Source: JBDTYT01 sp040005555 (GTDB lineage Bacteria > Actinomycetota > UBA4738 > HRBIN12). Taken from it: 9,170 nucleotides of DNA. Where the stretch lies: the NCBI GenBank assembly GCA_040005555.1, contig JBDTYT010000067.1, positions 1-9,170 of the forward strand. Reading direction: 5' to 3'. A program made the position numbers and the translations under genes. Shown one piece after another: positions 5,096 through 9,170 of the stretch (position 1 is the stretch's first letter; every line of letters begins with the position of its first letter). A model generated the notes under the pieces. The model was given only the letters and a program-made list of their open reading frames with translations. It was not told the DNA's origin and did no database searches.

Positions 5096-5458
5096 ATGCG
5101 CGCCCAGCTGTACCGAGCCGACGCACCGGGAACCGTTGTCGCCGCAGCGTGGTGGGACGGATCCACGGCACACATCGAGGCGCTCGGCGAGCCGATCGAG
5201 GGGCTGGACGGCCTCCTGCGTCCCATCCCCGTGGTCGTCGATGACCCGTCCCTGCGCCGTCAAGGGACCCATGGCGAGTCCTTGCTCCAGCCCGGAAGCC
5301 TCGAGTGGTTCCGAGCCGCACTGCTCACACGTGCACCGGCGCTCGGGCTCTCGGTCCGGTTCGTGCCGGGCGTGGTCGAGGGGGGATGGGACCCGGCGGC
5401 GCAGTATCGGACGTTCGAGCAACAGATCGAGCGGCTGGACGCGGCCGGCCGCTCCTAG
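5096..5458 (+). CDS. Conserved-looking 120-residue protein, unknown function
   Basis: I cannot assign a function. There is no signal peptide, membrane helix or cysteine, so it is probably cytoplasmic. The N-terminal part looks like short beta strands (MRAQLYRA, VVAAAWWDGSTAHIEAL). It is followed by VVVDDPSLRRQGT (46-58), LLQPGSLEWFRAALLTRA (63-80, probably helical), GLSVRFVPG (84-92) and GGWDPAAQYRTFEQQIERL (96-114). The motifs D-D-P-S-L-R, Q-P-G-x-L-E-W-F and G-W-D-P look like constrained positions, and I have a vague memory of similar unnamed actinobacterial proteins. ATG 5096 is supported by the TANNNT box 6 bases upstream. The stop overlaps the convergent adnB-like stop by 4 bases (CTAG). 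Function cannot be read from its neighbours. Confidence 0.75.
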   Translation: MRAQLYRADAPGTVVAAAWWDGSTAHIEALGEPIEGLDGLLRPIPVVVDDPSLRRQGTHGESLLQPGSLEWFRAALLTRAPALGLSVRFVPGVVEGGWDPAAQYRTFEQQIERLDAAGRS

Positions 5459-8400
5459 CCTGAGGACTGTTCCGAGAGGTACTGCTTGCCGGCGTCGCAG
5501 AACGGGCTGAAGTCGCACCACCTGCACTGCGGGCCGGGCGTCGGTTCGAACTCGCCGGCCGCAACGCCCTTCAGCCATGCGCCGACGCGCGCACGGATCT
5601 CGTCGGGGTCATCGACGGGGTACGAGACCTCGTCCTCGCTGGCGAGATACAGGTACGTGAGCGTGAGCTCGTCGGGGCGCTTGTGCCACACGTCCAAGCA
5701 TGCGAGCGCGTACAGGTCGAGTTGCGCGCGAGCGAGCTCGTCATCCTCGGCCGGCTTGCGGCCGGTCTTGTAGTCGACGACCTCCCACGGTCCACCATCG
5801 GTGCCGTAGATCGCGTCGATCCGGCCGCTGATGTAGAAGCCCTCGACCGGAAGCAGGAACGGGCGCTCGGCGTAGCGCGGCACCTTGCCGGCGAACCGGC
5901 TCGACACGAACGCGGAGCGCAGCCGGTCGATCTTGCCCGGCTGGCCGGCAAGCTCCTCAGACGTGAGATCGGGGACGTCGTCCGTCTCGAGCAACGTGCC
6001 CTGAGCCTGCGACTGGAGCTCGATCCAGCGGTGGATCTCGGTGCCGATGCGGGCGGCGGGGCCGGAGAACCGCGGCAGGGGACGCACACTGGTCCAGTAG
6101 AACCGCTTCGGACAGCGCGCGTACTCGATCGCTCCACCCACCGAGACCGTGACCGGCAGGTCGCGGCGCTCACCGCTCCGCCGCTCGAGCTCGACGAGGT
6201 GTGACGCGAGCGCGCGGCGTTCCTGCGACAGCTCCACGTAGCCCTCGCGGTCCTCCGACGTGAGGGCGTCGACGAACGACGTCTGCACGGATCTGGTATC
6301 CGCGGTTTCGGCCGCCGCCCGACGCCAGCCCTCGGGAAACAGCGAGTCGGACTCGTCGGGGCGGGCCGGACCGGGCCAGTCGCGCACGAACGCCTCGCGG
6401 TAGCCCGCGAGCGGGTTCTCCTCCTCGAGCTCGGGGCCACGGTCGAGGAGTGCCAGCCCAGAGCTCTCGGCCCACTCCGCGAGCTCATGGAAGAACTTCC
6501 CCGGGCCCTTCGCTTTGATCGTCTCGCCGTACCAGTTCGCCGTCGACACGAACAGCCGTTTGCGCGCGCGCGTGAGCGCGACGTAGCAGATCCGTCGCTC
6601 CTCGATGAGCTCTTGGTTGCGGAGCGCGTCCTCGAAGTGCTTCAGCACTCCCTCGTATCGCGGCAGGATGTCCGCGTCTCCGCGCAGCTCGAAGTCGAGC
6701 GAACGGCCGCGCTTCGCGGGGTTGTGCTGGATGGTGGTGTTCGGCAGCAGGCCCTTCGCCAGACCGGGAACGAAGACCGTGTCGAACTCGAGCCCCTTCG
6801 CGACGTGGATCGTCATGACCTTCACCGAATCGTCGTCGCTCGGCTGCACGGGAGCCCACTCCTCTTTGTCGAGCGCCTCGACCGTGTCGACGTAGTCGAG
6901 GAACCCACGGAGCGTGAGCTCGCCCTCGAGCGGCGAGAACGCGTGCACCTGCTCGAGGAACGCAGTGAGGTTGCGCTTCGTCGCGGTGGCGACGTCGACG
7001 TCCAGGGCGGCGTCGAGCTCGGTGAGCAAGCCGGTTCGGCGGATGACCTCGGCCAGGAACTCGCCGACGGGGCGGCGCGCCTCGGCGCGGAGCGCTGCGA
7101 GCTCCTCGCGGAAGGCGGCGAGTCGTAGGAGTCCCTCCTCGGACACGCCCTCCACCTCGTCGAGGTGCTCGAGCGCCTCGGCCACGAGGAACGGCATCTC
7201 CTCGCTCGCGTCCTCGTCCTCGCGACGCAGGTCATAGGTCTTCGTCTTGGCCCACGCGGCGACCCGAGCCAGGTCCTTGAACCCCACGCGATACCGCGGC
7301 CCGAGCAGGATGCGCCCGAGCGAGGTGCTCGAGAGCGGATCGGCCGCCGCGCGCGCGTACGCGAGGACCTCGACCACCTCCGGCATCTTCAGCAGGCCGG
7401 CCAGGCCGATGATCTCGACCGGCACCCCGCGCTCGTTGAACGCGCGCTGGAGCGAGGCGAACAACCGGTGCGAGCGACAGAGCACCGCCATCTCGCGCCA
7501 CGGATGTCCGGCGTCGTGCAGGGTGTCGACGCGCTCGGCGATGGCCTCGGCCTCGATCACCTCGTCGCGGTAGGCGCGGATCTCAACCTCGCCATCGCCG
7601 TTCGGGGCGAACGGGATCAGCTGTTTGTCCGGGTCGGGACGCTGCGCCTCCGGCAACGGCCCGATGACCGTGTCGGCCGCCGCGAGGATTCGAGCGCCCG
7701 AGCGGAAGTTCGTGTACAGCGGGAGCTTCTCGGCAGGTGTGCCGTCGGCGTGTGCGAACCGGATGGGGAACTCGAGGAGGTTGAACAAGCTGGCGCCGCG
7801 CCAGGCGTAGATGTTCTGGTCCGGATCGCCGACGGCGGTGACCGGATGGCCGTCGCCGAAGATCGCAGCGAGCAGCCGCGCCTGTGCGACGTTCGTGTCC
7901 TGGAACTCGTCGAGCAACACGGCCCCGAACCGCTGCCGGTACTCGTGAGCGACCGAGGGACTCGACTCGACCACCCGCAGCGCGAGCGAGATCTGATCGC
8001 CGAAGTCGATGACGCCGAGCTCTCGCTTCAGCTCGGCGAATCGCGCGGCCGCCTTCGCGAGCTCGATCCGCTCCTCGGCGGCGTGGTAGGCGCGATCGGA
8101 GCGGTGCGCCGCGAGCTCCTCGAGCCGCTGCTCATTGAAAGCGATGATCTGGTCCGGCTCGACGAGGTGGTTCTGCGCCTGATCGGACAACGTGAGGATG
8201 TTGTCGACGATCGTGGGCTGCCATTCCGTGGACAGGTGCTCGAACGGCATGAGGTCGAGCACCCGAGCGCACAGCTCGACGCGCTGCGCCTGTGACAGGA
8301 TGCGCTGCCCCGGCTCGATGCCCGCGAGGATGCCGTGCCGCTCGAGGATCTGCCCCGCGAAGCCGTGGTAGTTCACGATCTCCGGCTCCTCGCCCTCGTC

Positions 8401-8700
8401 GAGCTTGAGGACCGAGAGCGCGCGCCGGATCCGCTGCACGAGGTTCTCGGTGGCCTTGTTCGTGAACGTGAGACACAGCACGTTGCCGGGCAGGACACCG
8501 TCGTGATCGGCCTCGATCCGACCCGACGCGACGAGCGCAAGGTAGATGACCCGCGCCGCCATCACTGACGTCTTCCCCGAGCCCGCGCCGGCGACGAGCA
8601 CGTACGGCTCGAGGGGCATCGAGATCGCCCGCCACTGCTCCGGCGTCGGCTCCGCGCCGAGGAACTCTACGATCTCCTTCGGATACGCCGACGTGCTCAC
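5455..8700 (-). CDS. adnB: AdnB-like ATP-dependent DNA helicase-nuclease (UvrD/RecB type)
   Basis: This 1081-residue subunit belongs to a double-strand-break resection motor. SF1A helicase motifs: Walker A AGAGSGKTS (37-45), Ia LTFTNKAT (77-84), II VLLDEFQDTN (261-270), III AVGDPDQNIYAWRGA (289-303), IV YTNFRS (329-334), V VMTIHVAKGLEFD (628-640), VI ERRICYVALTRARKR (701-715). The C-terminal RecB-type nuclease shows H890, D962 (GRID), D976-x-K978 (VVDYKTGR) and Q993-x3-Y997. Four cysteines (C863, then C1059/C1062/C1068 spaced CxxC-x5-C) match the iron-sulfur clasp of AddB/Cas4/AdnB-like nucleases. GTG 8700 is chosen because it overlaps the upstream TGA (GTGA) and has GAGGTG 5 bases before it; the longer open frame to 8751 lies in the upstream gene. 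Length and order fit mycobacterial AdnB (~1100 residues, downstream of adnA). Partner: the truncated gene upstream. Confidence 0.93.
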   Translation of the reverse strand: MSTSAYPKEIVEFLGAEPTPEQWRAISMPLEPYVLVAGAGSGKTSVMAARVIYLALVASGRIEADHDGVLPGNVLCLTFTNKATENLVQRIRRALSVLKLDEGEEPEIVNYHGFAGQILERHGILAGIEPGQRILSQAQRVELCARVLDLMPFEHLSTEWQPTIVDNILTLSDQAQNHLVEPDQIIAFNEQRLEELAAHRSDRAYHAAEERIELAKAAARFAELKRELGVIDFGDQISLALRVVESSPSVAHEYRQRFGAVLLDEFQDTNVAQARLLAAIFGDGHPVTAVGDPDQNIYAWRGASLFNLLEFPIRFAHADGTPAEKLPLYTNFRSGARILAAADTVIGPLPEAQRPDPDKQLIPFAPNGDGEVEIRAYRDEVIEAEAIAERVDTLHDAGHPWREMAVLCRSHRLFASLQRAFNERGVPVEIIGLAGLLKMPEVVEVLAYARAAADPLSSTSLGRILLGPRYRVGFKDLARVAAWAKTKTYDLRREDEDASEEMPFLVAEALEHLDEVEGVSEEGLLRLAAFREELAALRAEARRPVGEFLAEVIRRTGLLTELDAALDVDVATATKRNLTAFLEQVHAFSPLEGELTLRGFLDYVDTVEALDKEEWAPVQPSDDDSVKVMTIHVAKGLEFDTVFVPGLAKGLLPNTTIQHNPAKRGRSLDFELRGDADILPRYEGVLKHFEDALRNQELIEERRICYVALTRARKRLFVSTANWYGETIKAKGPGKFFHELAEWAESSGLALLDRGPELEEENPLAGYREAFVRDWPGPARPDESDSLFPEGWRRAAAETADTRSVQTSFVDALTSEDREGYVELSQERRALASHLVELERRSGERRDLPVTVSVGGAIEYARCPKRFYWTSVRPLPRFSGPAARIGTEIHRWIELQSQAQGTLLETDDVPDLTSEELAGQPGKIDRLRSAFVSSRFAGKVPRYAERPFLLPVEGFYISGRIDAIYGTDGGPWEVVDYKTGRKPAEDDELARAQLDLYALACLDVWHKRPDELTLTYLYLASEDEVSYPVDDPDEIRARVGAWLKGVAAGEFEPTPGPQCRWCDFSPFCDAGKQYLSEQSSG

Positions 8701-9170
8701 GCGGTCACCTCGATCGGGAACAACGGCTGACCTTCCGGGTACAGCGGGCACAGGCTCTTGAAGTCGCAGAAGAAGCAGTTGGCGTAGGGGTTCGGGCGGT
8801 ACACCTCGGTCTGCTCGAGGTTCCGGATCCGCTCGATGAGCCCGATCAGATGTTCACGCACCAGCTCTTGGTAGGCCTCACCACCGGTGGAGGAGATCGG
8901 CCAGGAAGGGTCGACAATCTCGCCCGTCCTCCAGTGGCCCCGCAGATACGCGAGGTCCACCGCCCGGACGGGTCGGAACTCGGCGAGTTCCTCGTCCTGC
9001 GTGACCGCCAGGTAGTAGACGCCGAGCTGGAGGCTCTCCTCGGCCTTCGGGGCCTTGTCCGCCTTGCCGGTCTTGAAGTCGGTGATGCGCGTTCCCCCGT
9101 TCTCGAGCCGGCCGATGCGGTCGATGACGCCGACGATCGTCGCGCCCTCGAACTCGAACGAGAACTCGAC
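8697..9170 (-). CDS. adnA: AdnA-like helicase-nuclease, C-terminal nuclease domain only (5' end beyond window)
   Basis: The frame is open from the window edge (9170) to TGA 8697-8699, giving 157 visible residues. They form a RecB-family PD-(D/E)xK nuclease: D17 in GVIDRIG, D31-x-K33 in ITDFKTGK, and Q48 with a following Tyr pair in LQLGVYYLAV. Three cysteines at the end (C132, C135, C141; CxxC-x5-C) match the C-terminal part of an iron-sulfur clasp; the first cysteine would be upstream. An in-frame GTG at 8960 is internal, because the nuclease motifs lie upstream of it. Overlap with the next gene by GTGA indicates one operon and stoichiometric production. AdnA is inferred from gene order and from the AdnB-like neighbour. 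The helicase part cannot be seen, so a nuclease-only protein is possible, though less likely. Confidence 0.85.
   Translation of the reverse strand, partial: VEFSFEFEGATIVGVIDRIGRLENGGTRITDFKTGKADKAPKAEESLQLGVYYLAVTQDEELAEFRPVRAVDLAYLRGHWRTGEIVDPSWPISSTGGEAYQELVREHLIGLIERIRNLEQTEVYRPNPYANCFFCDFKSLCPLYPEGQPLFPIEVTA
8706..8711 (-). promoter_or_regulatory. Ribosome binding site of the adnB-like gene
   Basis: GAGGTG on the minus strand, 5 bases before GTG 8700 and inside the last codons of the adnA-like gene. Together with the GTGA stop-start overlap it fixes this start and indicates translational coupling. Confidence 0.6.

Noticed and set aside
5441..5452. GCGGCCGGCCGC palindrome as a terminator
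   Set aside because: As a hairpin it leaves only 4 base pairs around a 4-base loop, with no T-run, inside coding sequence. It is kept only as a side note to the CTAG junction.
7165..8295. 376-codon plus-strand open frame antisense to the adnB-like gene
   Set aside because: It lies wholly opposite helicase motifs, shows no domain, and its composition mirrors codon bias of the real gene.
8701..8751. Longer adnB-like start at 8751
   Set aside because: The 17 extra residues are out-of-frame translation of the adnA-like gene end. GTG 8700 has a GTGA overlap and a well-spaced GAGGTG.
8697..8960. A separate small gene starting at GTG 8960
   Set aside because: The frame stays open to the window edge and carries nuclease motifs (GVID, DFKTGK, QLGVYYL) upstream of 8960, so it is the tail of a larger gene.
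1..9170. CRISPR array, tRNA, insertion sequence, integrase or toxin-antitoxin genes
   Set aside because: None seen by eye on either strand: no spaced direct repeats, no transposase motifs, no composition break. The window looks like stable chromosome.

Overview
The window is high-GC bacterial chromosome, tightly packed with genes and free of mobile elements, CRISPR arrays, tRNA or rRNA. Three things point to an actinomycete (Actinomycetota), probably an uncultured soil or sediment lineage. An AdnA/AdnB-type pair of helicase-nucleases sits at the right edge. A Nudix / MBL-fold / Crp block resembles one I recall from Mycobacterium and Streptomyces. Several genes start without a Shine-Dalgarno site, directly after a TANNNT -10 box (leaderless starts). 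No species assignment is attempted.

Layout, left to right. (1) 1-804 (+): the C-terminal two thirds of nuoD, the quinone-site subunit of respiratory complex I. No nuoE follows. (2) 801-1925 (-): a MidA/NDUFAF7-type SAM-dependent methyltransferase, convergent with nuoD. The two stop codons share one CTAG. In mitochondria NDUFAF7 methylates the NuoD homologue, so enzyme and likely substrate lie side by side. (3) 1981-3491 (+): a translationally coupled pair, a NUDT19-like Nudix hydrolase and a LACTB2-like metallo-beta-lactamase-fold hydrolase with an extra C-terminal four-cysteine module. (4) 3498-3821 (-): a small two-helix membrane protein of unknown function. (5) 3901-4557 (-): a Crp/FNR-type regulator with a conserved DNA-recognition helix and a damaged cyclic-nucleotide pocket. 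(6) 4651-5073 (+), divergent from it: a stand-alone cyclic-nucleotide-binding protein with an intact pocket and no DNA-binding domain. (7) 5096-5458 (+): a 120-residue protein of unknown function. (8) 5455-9170 (-): the end of an AdnA-like gene followed by a complete AdnB-like helicase-nuclease gene, overlapping by GTGA. The last gene ends in a second shared CTAG with its convergent neighbour.

Themes. Complex I and its likely assembly methyltransferase occupy the left edge. The double-strand-break resection motor-nuclease occupies the right edge. Between them lie a coupled pair of small-molecule hydrolases and a divergent pair of cyclic-nucleotide-type proteins that appear to split ligand sensing from DNA binding. 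All three convergent junctions are overlapping or only 6 bases apart, and none has room for a conventional intrinsic terminator. Residue-level comparisons with T. thermophilus Nqo4, E. coli CRP and mycobacterial AdnB were made by eye from memory.
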